Positions 20,366 through 28,564 of a stretch of DNA of 51,580 nucleotides are shown here, one piece after another. The notes under the pieces are model-generated. The model did no database searches and was not told the DNA's origin. It saw nothing but the letters and a program-made list of their open reading frames with translations. A program made the translations under genes and the position numbers. Source of the stretch: a virus; IMG/VR virus record IMGVR_UViG_3300020061_000009, positions 1-51,580 of that record; one strand, written 5' to 3'. The first letter of the stretch is position 1; each line of letters begins with the position of its first letter.

Positions 20366-21154
20366 CTAGGCAGGCGCAGAGCCGTCCTCTATGGGTTCGT
20401 GTTCGCCGTCGGCTGAATCGCCGAGCTCCGAAAGGTCAACGACGCGGATGTTGCGTGCCAGCCTGGTCCCGTCGCAGTCGAGGCCGACCACCCGGACCGG
20501 GCCGTGGCCCATGTCGGCGACGGTCTCGTACTGGCAGTGATAGTGGCCATGCCAGGCCCACGACGGGCGTACGGCGTCGGCGACCCTGCGTAGTTGGAGG
20601 CGTTGACTGTCGGCTCGGATCAGGTCGAGCGGTGGCCACAGGTGTGCGGACTCGGCAAGGCCCGGGATGTCGACGCCGGTTGGGCAGTCGTGGGACACGA
20701 GCACGTCAACCGGCCCGCCGGCGATTGCTTGCTCGACCTGCTCGTCGGTGATCTCCTCCTCCCTCCACCATGAGACGCCCGGTACCCGCCACTTGCGGTC
20801 GATCGAATAGGCGCCACCCAACGCCAGGAACGAAACGTCGCCCCACGTCCAGCGGAAGCCGCGGGGAAGGTGCCAGATCCGGTCGGTCAGCTGTCGCCGC
20901 CCGTCCTCACGGATGGGATACCGCAGCAAGGTCGGGAAGCACTCGTGGTTTCCGTCCACGAACCACAGCTCCAGCCCGGCCTTGCGGAGTGCCGCGTCGA
21001 CCCCCTTCACGAACCCCGGCGGGAATTCATAGCCGAAGTCGCCCAAGTGGACAATGATGTCCGCGTTCAACGAGCTGGCGTGCCTGATCGCCCTTCGCGC
21101 CCAGTCCCGGTTGCAATGCCAGTCGCCAGCGAAGGCGATCCGCTTAGGCTCCAT
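20366..21154 (-). CDS. Calcineurin-like metallophosphoesterase
   Basis: A 262-aa phosphoesterase. Motifs in order: AFAGDWHCNRDW (first metal ligands), HLGDFGYEF, WFVDGNHECFPTL (GNHE), VSHDCPTG, and WHGHYHCQYE (GHxH-type). I chose ATG 21154 because GGAGGG precedes it; the open frame is longer upstream. Substrate could be a phosphodiester, including RNA 2',3'-cyclic phosphate, in view of the adjacent polynucleotide kinase and tRNA genes, but this is inference. It overlaps the small upstream gene by 11 bases. Confidence 0.85.
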   Translation of the reverse strand: MEPKRIAFAGDWHCNRDWARRAIRHASSLNADIIVHLGDFGYEFPPGFVKGVDAALRKAGLELWFVDGNHECFPTLLRYPIREDGRRQLTDRIWHLPRGFRWTWGDVSFLALGGAYSIDRKWRVPGVSWWREEEITDEQVEQAIAGGPVDVLVSHDCPTGVDIPGLAESAHLWPPLDLIRADSQRLQLRRVADAVRPSWAWHGHYHCQYETVADMGHGPVRVVGLDCDGTRLARNIRVVDLSELGDSADGEHEPIEDGSAPA

Positions 21155-21377
21155 CGGAGTGCCCTCCGGCAGGCCGGGCCCGGTGGCACCAGCACACGCA
21201 TTTGATGTCGCAGACCTTGCAGTGGGACCGGTGCTTCGTGGATCCGTCGTACCGCTGCGCTTGGATCTGGCAGTATGCGTGTCCGTCGCCGCCATGCAGG
21301 CAGCCGGTAGATAGGTACCAGTGCCTCCCGCCGAGCAGCGTGACGAACCGCAGAACGTGGTACATCAACCTGGCCAT
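21144..21377 (-). CDS. Small Cys/His-rich protein
   Basis: A 77-aa protein with many potential zinc ligands: STGCLHGGDGHAYCQIQ and HRSHCKVCDIKCVCWCHRA. The C-terminal CxxC/CxCxCH arrangement looks like one or two zinc knuckles. Lies between the phosphoesterase and the kinase-phosphatase in the same operon. Function unknown. Confidence 0.6.
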   Translation of the reverse strand: MARLMYHVLRFVTLLGGRHWYLSTGCLHGGDGHAYCQIQAQRYDGSTKHRSHCKVCDIKCVCWCHRARPAGGHSDGA

Positions 21378-21380
21378 AAG

Positions 21381-22295
21381 TCAGAAGTCCCCCGGGGCGA
21401 CCTGGAAGACGGTAAGGCCGAGCGACCTCCACATGTCCACCACCTGCTGTCTGTCGTCGAGAACGCAGACCACATCCCAGTTCCGTCGGATGTGATTGTC
21501 AAACAGTTCCCGCTTGACCACGGCGTCCTTTCGCATGTCCCCGACCGGCCGCATCCACAACGCGGCGTAGGGCACGGCGACGTGCTCGGCCAACCACTTC
21601 TCGGTAGCGGCTCGGCACGCTTCGGTCCGGCCTGAGCAGAAGATGACTGCGTGGCCGGCCGCATGCATCGCCCTGACCGTCTGGACCACAGCCCGGTTCG
21701 GCCGGTCCTCCTGAACCCGGGTCTCGTCATACGGCGACCGGCCGCACATGAGGGCAACCGTGCCGTCCAGGTCGACCAGGACGGCCTTTGGGGCGCCGGC
21801 GTGCGGCACGTATGGCTCCGGTGCCTCGTCGACTGCATCGGTCTCCTCCGCGAGAGGCAGCGGGTACGGCCTGCCGGCGATGTACCGCTGGCGCATGTCC
21901 CGGATCCGGTCCTCCGGCACCCGGGCGACGCCTTCGCGGGCGGCGTTGCGGTCCAGGCACACCTGGAGCGGGACGTTGGTCAGATCCCAGACCCTGAAGT
22001 CGGCGCCAGCGAGCATTGCGAGGCGTCGGAGGTCCCGGGCGGTCCGGGAGGGCAAGTTGGTGTCGTCCACGATCACGTCAACGCCACGTTTGAGTAACGC
22101 GCCCACGGCAGCGTCCCGGATCACCTGGATCTGTTTCTCTGTGTCCTGCCCGAGAAACACAGAAGCATGCGCCATTCCCCGAATGTCGTCGCGGTTGATT
22201 CGCGCTCGCCCGGCCGGGTCCGCTGCTACCCAGTTCCGGGCGTACGTGGTCTTGCCCGAAGCCGGCAATCCACGGGTGATGGTCAGCGTGGTCAT
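21381..22295 (-). CDS. Polynucleotide kinase-3' phosphatase, T4 Pnkp-like
   Basis: A 304-aa two-domain RNA/DNA end-healing enzyme. The N-terminal kinase has P-loop GLPASGKTTYARNW (residues 9-22), RINRDDIRG and VIVDDTNLPSRTARDL. The C-terminal HAD phosphatase shows VLVDLDGTVALMCGRSPYDE (DxDGT motif near residue 170), VIFCSGRTEACR, and CVLDDRQQVVDMWRSLG. In T4 the matching enzyme heals anticodon-nuclease-cut tRNA before ligation. I see no RNA ligase in the window, so sealing would need a gene elsewhere. ATGA overlap with the upstream gene fixes the start at 22295. Confidence 0.9.
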   Translation of the reverse strand: MTTLTITRGLPASGKTTYARNWVAADPAGRARINRDDIRGMAHASVFLGQDTEKQIQVIRDAAVGALLKRGVDVIVDDTNLPSRTARDLRRLAMLAGADFRVWDLTNVPLQVCLDRNAAREGVARVPEDRIRDMRQRYIAGRPYPLPLAEETDAVDEAPEPYVPHAGAPKAVLVDLDGTVALMCGRSPYDETRVQEDRPNRAVVQTVRAMHAAGHAVIFCSGRTEACRAATEKWLAEHVAVPYAALWMRPVGDMRKDAVVKRELFDNHIRRNWDVVCVLDDRQQVVDMWRSLGLTVFQVAPGDF

Positions 22296-22522
22296 GCGCG
22301 GACGGTACACGTGTCTCCCTTTCGCCGCTGAGCGAGTTCGGCATCAACGCCGGCGAGCAGTGCGAGAGTCAGGTGTCCGGACTGTGATGGTGGGGAAGCC
22401 TTGCCGGCCGCGATCGTCTCGAACGTTCCGTCGTCGATGTGACCGGCGACGAGGTCCAGGCCGCGGAGGAGGTTGAGCCGGATCGCGACGAGCGTGGCCG
22501 TGGTGGCGTCCGCGAAGCTCAT
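22292..22522 (-). CDS. Hypothetical small protein
   Basis: A 76-aa protein (MSFADATTATLVAIRLNLLRG, then DLVAGHIDDGTFETIAAGKA) ending in a basic TCTVRA. Start and stop both form ATGA overlaps with its neighbours. Mostly helical; no family recognised. Confidence 0.65.
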   Translation of the reverse strand: MSFADATTATLVAIRLNLLRGLDLVAGHIDDGTFETIAAGKASPPSQSGHLTLALLAGVDAELAQRRKGDTCTVRA

Positions 22523-23592
22523 GATGTCGGTCCCTTCCGTCGTGGCCGCAGTTGCGGCTGAAGCCCCCACATCTTCTCGGCGCAGGCCTTGACGTCCGCC
22601 AACGAGAAAAGCACATGTCCGCGCTCGTCGCGACGGGGTTTCGGCTCAACGCCCGGACGCTCCGGTTCGGCCATAAGCCGTGCGAGCTTCCCCCGGGATG
22701 CCCAGTTGGCGACGACCGAGGGACGGACATCGCGGTACCAGTGCAGGGACAGCCACGACGCGGCCATCTGCGCGTCGACAACGCCGCCGGTCTCGCCCAC
22801 AATCTCCCGCTGCCACCACTCCACCGTCTCCGCCGTGTCGCAACCGGGGCAGGTGATGAGGGCAGTCTTGCCGTCCCAGTCGAGCCGCTCGTCACAACGC
22901 CCCGGTGCCAACAGCTGCTTGCCGCCGAGATCCTCCGTGACATAGGTGACCATCAGGGGGCACTGGCCGATGTAGATACTCGTCGGGCCGGACGGGTATG
23001 CGAGTGCCCAAACTCGTCCGTGGGAAATTGCCCGCAGGTCCGCGGCGTGCTTCCCCGCGTCGGGGTGCGCGGCCAGCCACTCGGCGCTTCGCGCGACGAA
23101 GGCACTCAGCGCCTGCATGGACGTATCTGCGTACCAGTGGCGCCACATCGGGCCGATAAATCCCGGCGGCCGACGGTCAACGACCCACCTTCCCGGCACC
23201 GAGAAACCCCGAGAGACCTGGATGAGTTTCGCGATACGGCGAAGCGTGGTGGCGATCTGGGCTCGGATCTCGACCACGCCTGCGTCCACTCCGGGCGAGC
23301 AGTCCCTGGACCCGGAGGTGTGTTCACCGTGGCCGGCGCGGCGCAGCTGCACGGCGAGGTCGCGGTGCAGTGTCGCGGCTGTCACCGGGTCGTGGACGAG
23401 ACAGCCGCCGCACTTGGCGGGGTCGTCGCATCTGGCGCACCGGTCGCAGAGGCGTAGGCCCGGTGCGGCCTGGGCCGGCAGGCAGCCGCGGCAGGCGTCG
23501 GGGCCGTCCTGCCGGTCGCATTCGCTGCGGTGGCGGCGTGGCAGGTAGCAGCCGGGGTTGGCGCACGGCGGAGCGGTCGTTGGTCGTGGCAT
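22519..23592 (-). CDS. Zinc-finger and HTH-containing phage protein
   Basis: A 357-aa protein. The first 70 residues hold several Cys pairs (CANPGCYLPRRH, CRGCLPAQ, CDRCARCDDPAKCGGCLV), and a second zinc-ribbon-like site lies near residue 240 (CDERLDWDGKTALITCPGCD). Residues 285-345 contain an excisionase-like helix-turn-helix: MAASWLSLHWYRDVRPSVVANWASRG followed by a wing (GHVLFSLADVKAC). This architecture is common in actinobacterial prophages; the target is not known. Confidence 0.75.
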   Translation of the reverse strand: MPRPTTAPPCANPGCYLPRRHRSECDRQDGPDACRGCLPAQAAPGLRLCDRCARCDDPAKCGGCLVHDPVTAATLHRDLAVQLRRAGHGEHTSGSRDCSPGVDAGVVEIRAQIATTLRRIAKLIQVSRGFSVPGRWVVDRRPPGFIGPMWRHWYADTSMQALSAFVARSAEWLAAHPDAGKHAADLRAISHGRVWALAYPSGPTSIYIGQCPLMVTYVTEDLGGKQLLAPGRCDERLDWDGKTALITCPGCDTAETVEWWQREIVGETGGVVDAQMAASWLSLHWYRDVRPSVVANWASRGKLARLMAEPERPGVEPKPRRDERGHVLFSLADVKACAEKMWGLQPQLRPRRKGPTS

Positions 23593-23715
23593 GCGATCTC
23601 CGATCGCGCGAGGGGTTGTACGCTGCGATTGGGTCCGGAGATCGTTTCTTAAAGTGGGGAAGCGCCGCGGCCGGCTCGGGCGGGCCGGTCGCGGATCTCC
23701 ATTCCAGACTAGCGA
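23593..23715. promoter_or_regulatory. Intergenic region with GATCTCC repeats, probable promoter
   Basis: About 120 non-coding bases precede the 23592 start. The hexamer-like elements GATCTCC, GGAGATC and GGATCTCC recur (near 23596, 23636 and 23692) and could be operator half-sites. Confidence 0.4.
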
Positions 23716-24315
23716 TCACGAGACGCTGAATTCTCTGACGAGACCGGTGAAGTCCCGACCGTTGACGTAGAGACGACCGACGCCGCTGACGACGACCCTG
23801 GCGACTCTCTCGGGATGGGGCAGCGGCCACGGCTCTCTCAGCTGACGTGCCAGCAGCGTCAGTCGTGGGTTACCCGTGGCGGGATCGACCTCATGACTGC
23901 GACCGTCGCCGCACCGGACGTACGACTCGATGGTGATCTCGGTGCCGACAATGATGATGGTCGTAGCGAGGGGGACATCACGGGGCTCGACGTCGTGCAA
24001 TTCGAGCCAAGTATGCAGTGTCTGGCGTGCCTCATTTGACAGCGCCATGTATTGGTAGGGCTGGGGGGTGCCGGCGATGTGGACCGTGAACGAGTCGGCG
24101 AGGCTGGACACACCTCCCACAAAACGAGTTCGTCGAGACGTACTGGGGGCGGCGAAGTCTTCGGGTAACTCCTTCGCCCCGGTGAGTTTCCGTGTGCCCG
24201 CCCGCTGGCAGGACTCGCTCGCCCAATAGGCGGACGGCCCGTACAGCAAGCGGCCGCAGCCACATGCACACTGCTCTGCTACGGCCGCGTCGATGCGGTC
24301 GAGGATGTCGGTCAT
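23716..24315 (-). CDS. Hypothetical protein with CACGCG zinc motif
   Basis: A 199-aa protein. Near the N-terminus CACGCGRLLYGPSAYWASESCQRA is a compact zinc-knuckle seen in many actinophage proteins. The rest is beta-rich, with TTIIIVGTEITIESYVRCGDG and a final beta hairpin (VSGVGRLYVNG). ATG 24315 was preferred over longer open-frame starts because of this conserved N-terminus. Confidence 0.65.
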   Translation of the reverse strand: MTDILDRIDAAVAEQCACGCGRLLYGPSAYWASESCQRAGTRKLTGAKELPEDFAAPSTSRRTRFVGGVSSLADSFTVHIAGTPQPYQYMALSNEARQTLHTWLELHDVEPRDVPLATTIIIVGTEITIESYVRCGDGRSHEVDPATGNPRLTLLARQLREPWPLPHPERVARVVVSGVGRLYVNGRDFTGLVREFSVS

Positions 24316-24331
24316 CGGGCCATCGCCTGGA

Positions 24332-24544
24332 TCACTGCCTCGGTGAGCTTGTCGACGCGCTTGCGTTGGTGCGGTACCAAGCAAGCGCGTCGCGGCGGGC
24401 GTAAGCATTGGCGGGGTTGGCGGTGACTGCCTCGCGCAGATCCACGGGCAGCCGCTCCGTGCACGGCCCACACGCGACCATGCGGTGGATGATCCTGCGT
24501 CTGCACCTGCCGGGGCAGTCCTTGCGCTCGTGAACCGTCGGCAT
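24332..24544 (-). CDS. Small zinc-knuckle protein, paralogue of 27504-27755
   Basis: A 70-aa protein with KDCPGRCRRRIIHRMVACGPC, followed by a helix ending in DALAWYRTNA. The gene at 27504-27755 shares the CPGRC-RRII-ACGPC framework, the LP-LR-A segment and the ALAWYR helix, so the two are duplicates. Probably a small nucleic-acid-binding or adaptor protein. Confidence 0.65.
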   Translation of the reverse strand: MPTVHERKDCPGRCRRRIIHRMVACGPCTERLPVDLREAVTANPANAYARRDALAWYRTNASASTSSPRQ

Positions 24545-24546
24545 GC

Positions 24547-24861
24547 TTAGCCCCCCGTCTCCTTTGCCTTCGGCTCCGCCAGGTAGCCCTCGCCGCCGCC
24601 CATGTTCATCGGCGACATCTGCCAGCCCTTCCGCTCGGACGCGAGACCAAACGCCGGCCCTTCGCTGGGCGCTTTCGGTCCGTCCGTCCGGGACCACAAC
24701 TCCAGGACTTTGTCGGCTACCTGTTCGTAGGTGACGTTGGTGTCTGGGCATTCGATCGTCACCTCGCGGCCTCCGGCGTCGATGGTGACCTTCACCGGTC
24801 CACTTCGGCCGGGCTGCGGCGATGACGAATGCTGACCCTCGGCCAACACCAACTCAGTCAT
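24547..24861 (-). CDS. Hypothetical protein
   Basis: A 104-aa protein. A beta segment (VKVTIDAGGREVTIECPDTN) is followed by a helix (YEQVADKVLELWSRT) and a disordered Gly/Pro-rich tail. The start overlaps the upstream stop by eight bases. Function unknown. Confidence 0.6.
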   Translation of the reverse strand: MTELVLAEGQHSSSPQPGRSGPVKVTIDAGGREVTIECPDTNVTYEQVADKVLELWSRTDGPKAPSEGPAFGLASERKGWQMSPMNMGGGEGYLAEPKAKETGG

Positions 24862-25033
24862 GCTCGACCCCTTCCGCGATGCGCGCGGCGACCGTCAGAC
24901 CGACCCGTGCCGTGTCGCCCTCGAGGTGCTCGACCGAGCTGGCGCAGACCGAGCGCCTGAAGCCGCTCTTCGAAGAGAGCGCCGTTGTGCGATCCGCCCC
25001 GCACAACACGCAGGCCCCCGCCGCGTCAGGCAT
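24854..25033 (-). CDS. Small zinc-ribbon protein
   Basis: A 59-aa protein starting MPDAAGACVLCGADRTT, with later cysteines (SVCASSVEHLEGD) and the tail ARIAEG that recurs at the ends of several neighbouring proteins (24854, 25026 and 25304 genes). The shared tail hints at local duplication. Confidence 0.6.
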   Translation of the reverse strand: MPDAAGACVLCGADRTTALSSKSGFRRSVCASSVEHLEGDTARVGLTVAARIAEGVEHD

Positions 25034-25307
25034 GGTCCGGTCCCCCTTCCGCGATACGTGCGGCCTTGTCCATCGACATCGCGTGTGTCTTGACGAACTC
25101 GCCGTCGCCAAGGCCGTGGTCAACGAGGCGTTGGATGTCCTCTCGGCAAACTTCCCGGATGTCGGCCGCAGCCTGCCGCCGTTCCTCCGCCACGGCTAGA
25201 GGCCAGACGGTGTCAACCGTGGCTCTGATCGCGTCCTGGAGCGTGCCGCCGGGCGCCTGGAACGCGACTCTGGCCGCCTCGTACGCGGCCTCTGTCGGAT
25301 CACTCAT
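25026..25307 (-). CDS. Hypothetical helical protein
   Basis: A 93-aa protein (DPTEAAYEAARVAFQAPGG, LAVAEERRQAAADIREVCRED) ending AARIAEGGPDHA. Looks like a short coiled helical protein. ATGA overlap with the upstream gene. No family recognised. Confidence 0.6.
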   Translation of the reverse strand: MSDPTEAAYEAARVAFQAPGGTLQDAIRATVDTVWPLAVAEERRQAAADIREVCREDIQRLVDHGLGDGEFVKTHAMSMDKAARIAEGGPDHA

Positions 25308-25786
25308 GATGCCCTCCCCTCCGCGATGCGGGCTGCGGCCTCGCCCCAGAAGCAGATCGCATGCGTCGCGCCGCCGCGACTCGTACCGTGGTCCCTCTCA
25401 TAGACGTTGCAGCAGCACACCAACTCGCGTCGAATCTCTTCAGCGATCACTCGCCCGGCAATACGACGCGCATCCGCGACGAGTCGTGCCCGAAGCTCGC
25501 CGTGTTCGTCTGGCCCTGCCGGCGTCCAGGTACTACCCATCTGGTCGACGGCGGCGATGATGGCGCGCTCCAGTGGCGAGAAGAAGTCCTTGGGGTACTC
25601 GGCGATCGGAGCCGACCCGTAGCGGATGCGCCGCCACGCCTGGGCCGCCTCGACCACGGGCATCGTCTTCTCCCGGTCGGTCTCGTACCAGTCAAGTGCC
25701 TGTAGTGCCAATGCGAGCCGGTCGGCGACGGGCACCATGGGGTTGTGGAGGGCGGCTGCCTGCTGGCCTGGAGGGAGGTTATACAT
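25304..25786 (-). CDS. Hypothetical protein
   Basis: A 160-aa protein. N-terminal helices (ADRLALALQALDWYETDRE) precede a short FSPLERAIIAAVDQMG segment and a Cys-containing region (RRELVCCCNVYERDHGTS) ending AARIAEGRAS. ATG 25786 is chosen over longer starts because it matches the operon overlap pattern. Confidence 0.6.
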   Translation of the reverse strand: MYNLPPGQQAAALHNPMVPVADRLALALQALDWYETDREKTMPVVEAAQAWRRIRYGSAPIAEYPKDFFSPLERAIIAAVDQMGSTWTPAGPDEHGELRARLVADARRIAGRVIAEEIRRELVCCCNVYERDHGTSRGGATHAICFWGEAAARIAEGRAS

Positions 25787-26507
25787 CGATGTTCTCCTTC
25801 GCGGGCATCTGGCGGCCCACCTCGTCGTCAAGTGCGGTGTGCTGGTCAAACCAGTGGTCCCGGTCTGCCATCAGCCACGCCAGCAGCGTCCCTAGGTCGG
25901 GCAGGGTGCTCACGCGTTCGATCGGTGACTCCTGCCTCCACCGCTCTGCGGCGGTCTGCATGCAGGTCCACTGGAGGTCGAAGAGTGCCTGCAACTCGTC
26001 CCGCTCGGCGATGAGCCGTTCCCACTCGCCCCGATCTCCAAGAATGGCTGCCTCCGCCCGCCGCACCTCGGCCAGCACCCCTTCCAGCCGTGCGACGTCG
26101 GCCTGTAGGGCGGAGACTTGGGCGAGCGTGGCCGCCATGACCTCGGAGACCGTGGCCGCCGAGGCGTCGCGCGTCTTGTAGCCGTGCAACGGGGCGAGGC
26201 GCTCGTACGCCTCATGGAAGAGCTGGGCGACCTGCTCGGCCATCCGCTCCTCCGGCTCCGGTCCCGTGGGAGCGGGCAGGCGTGGTTGGTTGTCGGCGTG
26301 CCACCCGCCGTCGCACCCGGCCGCCGCCGCGTTGAGGATCGACCCGCACTTGGGGCAGCCGAATCCCTGGGCGGCGAAAGGGCCGACACGGACGTCGTGG
26401 CAGGTGCAGACGCAGTCGTGGTCGGTGCAGCCGTCGAGGCCGAACGCGCAGCGTGTGTTGATCCAGCCGTCAATGTCGCGGCCGTGGCGGGACGTGGGGG
26501 CGGTCAT
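25779..26507 (-). CDS. Hypothetical protein with zinc ribbon and coiled coil
   Basis: A 242-aa protein. The N-terminus has a Cys-rich module (CAFGLDGCTDHDCVCTCHDV and CPKCGSILNAAAAGCDGGWH). The middle is a long coiled coil (VSALQADVARLEGVLAEVRRAEAAIL ... LIAERDELQALF). ATG 26507 follows GGTGGG. The frame is open far upstream, joining two short genes; see the 26585-26861 entry. Confidence 0.65.
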   Translation of the reverse strand: MTAPTSRHGRDIDGWINTRCAFGLDGCTDHDCVCTCHDVRVGPFAAQGFGCPKCGSILNAAAAGCDGGWHADNQPRLPAPTGPEPEERMAEQVAQLFHEAYERLAPLHGYKTRDASAATVSEVMAATLAQVSALQADVARLEGVLAEVRRAEAAILGDRGEWERLIAERDELQALFDLQWTCMQTAAERWRQESPIERVSTLPDLGTLLAWLMADRDHWFDQHTALDDEVGRQMPAKENIDV

Positions 26508-26588
26508 CGGGCACCCACCATCGTCAGGTGCAGGAACCGGTCCGACGTGTGCCGTGACGGCTGGGTCGACTCGGACGGGGATGCTCAT
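26504..26588 (-). CDS. Tiny gene, frame probably shifted
   Basis: ATG 26588 follows GAAGGAGAG, and MSIPVRVD opens the product. With one base removed in the CCC after GAC it continues QPSRHTSDRFLHLTMVGAR and stops at an ATGA overlap with the next gene. As written, the frame runs on into that gene. Confidence 0.45.
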
Positions 26589-26861
26589 CGCGTCTCTCCT
26601 TCTGGCCTCATCTGGCGCAGGGTGCTGATAGCCACGGTGCGCATCGGCCTGCGGCACATCCACAGTCAGCGCCCGGCCGTCGCGGCTGGCAATGAGACGC
26701 AGCGCAACTTTGGTGAGGTCGAACAGGTTTTGCGCCCGGCGGGGATCCTTGACGGCAAGCAGCCTCAGCGCGGCGTCGACCCCTTTCACATCACCCTGTC
26801 CCAGAGCGGCGTGGAAGATCCCCTCCAGGTCATCTGCGGTGATCTCATCGAGTTCCGTCAT
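26585..26861 (-). CDS. Hypothetical small acidic protein, frame possibly shifted
   Basis: Starts MTELDEITADDLEGIFHAAL and has a helical repeat (GVDAALRLLAVKDPRRAQNLF). From about 26650 the +1 frame has better third-position GC (RTVAISTLRQMRPEGETR) and ends in an ATGA overlap at 26588, while the original frame continues without a stop. A one-base indel is suspected. ATGA overlap also joins it to the upstream gene. Confidence 0.5.
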
Positions 26862-27169
26862 TGCTCACCGGTTTCGATCGCGGCCGCCAGGCGCAGCATG
26901 TCCCGGATGAGGATTGGCACCGTGAGACCGTCCTCCTCAGCCCCCGGCTCGATCTCGCCGCTGTACTCCAGCAGTCCGCGCATGACCTCCAGCCGGATCG
27001 ACTGCCCAGCGGTCAGCGCGGTGGCCGGCATGTCGCGCAGATCGACCGATGCCCCGTGCTCCTCGCCGGCCGCGTAGGCGCGGCCGATCTCCTGGACAAC
27101 CTCACGGTATGTCATGTCCGTGACGTGCTCATCCGGTACGGCGGTGATGATCCGGTCGGTGATGCTCAT
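26858..27169 (-). CDS. Hypothetical protein
   Basis: A 103-aa acidic helical protein (MSITDRIITAVPDEHVTD ... REVVQEIGRAYAAGEEHG), ending in ILIRDMLRLAAAIETGEQ. No family recognised. Confidence 0.6.
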   Translation of the reverse strand: MSITDRIITAVPDEHVTDMTYREVVQEIGRAYAAGEEHGASVDLRDMPATALTAGQSIRLEVMRGLLEYSGEIEPGAEEDGLTVPILIRDMLRLAAAIETGEQ

Positions 27170-27195
27170 TTCGTGGCTCTCGCTCTCTCCGGCTC

Positions 27196-27507
27196 TCACC
27201 GGCGTAGGGCTTCGTTGATCTGGGCAAGTTCCGCCACACCATGTGCAACGTCGGGGAGTAGGTGCGGGCGGATCTGGAATCCGAGCATGTCTGGCCACTC
27301 GTTGGCCGGCTTCACCACGATCAGCCCTTCACCTAGCAGGTAGCCGACCGCGGCCTCCACGACCAGCTTGGTGTGCGTCGCCGCCGTCACCCGGCGCAGG
27401 TCGTCGTTGTCGTGGACAAAAGTATCGACGGCGAAGCAGGCTGCGTACACGGCCCGGTCGCGGTCTTCTCGCTGTTGCTCTTCGGTGCTCCCTTGTGGGT
27501 GACTCAT
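27196..27507 (-). CDS. Hypothetical protein
   Basis: A 103-aa protein with an acidic N-terminus (SHPQGSTEEQQREDRDRAV), helices (TKLVVEAAVGYLLGEGLIVV) and IRPHLLPDVAHGVAELAQIN. ATGA overlap with the upstream gene. Function unknown. Confidence 0.6.
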   Translation of the reverse strand: MSHPQGSTEEQQREDRDRAVYAACFAVDTFVHDNDDLRRVTAATHTKLVVEAAVGYLLGEGLIVVKPANEWPDMLGFQIRPHLLPDVAHGVAELAQINEALRR

Positions 27508-27755
27508 GATTCGGTGGTCTCCTTGGTGTGGGCAGCACGGCGGTACCAGGCGAGGGCTGCGGTGACGGCCTGGCGGTGGGCGCGGATGAGGTCGGGGCCG
27601 GCGAATCCGTGTGCGCGCATGTCGTCGGCCTTGGTGATGGCGTCGCGGAGGTGTTGGGGCAACTCCAGCCAGCAGGGTCCGCAGGCGAGCATGGTGGGGA
27701 TGATCCGGCGGTCGCAGCGGCCCGGACAGGCATGTCGTGCATTGAACGTTGCCAC
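27504..27755 (-). CDS. Small zinc-knuckle protein, paralogue of 24332-24544
   Basis: An 83-aa protein with ACPGRCDRRIIPTMLACGPC followed by a helix ending in ALAWYRRAA. GTG start. Duplicated relative to the gene at 24332-24544, as described there; the two flank a block of unrelated small genes. Confidence 0.65.
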   Translation of the reverse strand: MATFNARHACPGRCDRRIIPTMLACGPCWLELPQHLRDAITKADDMRAHGFAGPDLIRAHRQAVTAALAWYRRAAHTKETTES

Positions 27756-27758
27756 CGC

Positions 27759-28292
27759 TCACCCGTCCTGGCGAGGCTGGGTGAGAGCGCGTAGCTCGCG
27801 TTCGATGCGGCCGCTACGAAGGTCCGACGGCCGCCACTCCGTCGCATCCACACCGGCGGTGTACAGCGCGGCCCGCCAAGCGACCTGCTCCGGGGTAAGT
27901 CGACCCTGCTCCGACTTGAGCTCCCGGGCGATGACGCGACTCCCGACGATGATCAGGTCGGGGAAGCCCTGACCGTCGCCGGCGACCGACGTACGCCAGC
28001 CCTTCTCCGTCCTGGCCGGCCGGAAGTGGGCAGTGCGCAATGAAAAGACGCGACACATTTGCAGGACCGCGGCGAGGAGGTCCTCTTCAGACATAGCTAC
28101 GGCGAGTAGGTCGCGTCCGTGCTCACGCGCGGAGTGTTGGGCGGCCTTTCCTTCGATGCGGGCCTCCTGAATGACTTTCCGGTCGGTGGCTTTCCTGGCG
28201 TGTCGGGTCTTGTATTCGGTGGCATTCCGTCTCATGCGATCGACTATTTCGTTGTCGATTGCTGTCGGGTCGATGTCCATTGTTTGTCTCAT
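27759..28292 (-). CDS. VRR-NUC-type nuclease
   Basis: A 177-aa protein with a PD-(D/E)XK-superfamily VRR-NUC core: GDGQGFPDLIIVGSRVIARELKSEQGRLTPEQ (residues 106-137) carries the catalytic D, E-x-K and following QG/Q residues. A long basic helix precedes it (RRNATEYKTRHARKATDRKV). Such domains occur in phage replication operons and act on branched DNA or as endonucleases. ATGA overlap with the upstream gene fixes the start. Confidence 0.85.
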   Translation of the reverse strand: MRQTMDIDPTAIDNEIVDRMRRNATEYKTRHARKATDRKVIQEARIEGKAAQHSAREHGRDLLAVAMSEEDLLAAVLQMCRVFSLRTAHFRPARTEKGWRTSVAGDGQGFPDLIIVGSRVIARELKSEQGRLTPEQVAWRAALYTAGVDATEWRPSDLRSGRIERELRALTQPRQDG

Positions 28293-28564
28293 GTCAGGGT
28301 TGGTTGTGGGCAGCGGTGTTGAGCGTGAATGGTGCCGTGGAGGTATCCGCCTGCGATCCGGTCGGCGTCACGATAGGTGAGGTATTTGCCGGAGGAGAAG
28401 GTGTATGTACGAAGTCCGGTGAGGAGAATTTCGACTTCGGTGCCGGGGATTGGTTGGGCGTCCGCGATAACGGTCAGTCCTTCGTCAATTGCCTTGAGGG
28501 TGGTCGTGCCACAGCCGGGGCAGGACTTGACGGCGGCCGCGGTTGAGACAAGGTGGCGGCTCAT
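28289..28564 (-). CDS. Hypothetical protein with zinc knuckle
   Basis: A 91-aa protein with SCPGCGTTTLKAIDEG, a half zinc ribbon, then beta strands (VEILLTGLRTYTFSSGKYLTY) and a His-rich end (HGTIHAQHRC). ATGA overlap with the primase stop. Common beside phage primases; function unknown. Confidence 0.65.
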   Translation of the reverse strand: MSRHLVSTAAAVKSCPGCGTTTLKAIDEGLTVIADAQPIPGTEVEILLTGLRTYTFSSGKYLTYRDADRIAGGYLHGTIHAQHRCPQPTLT

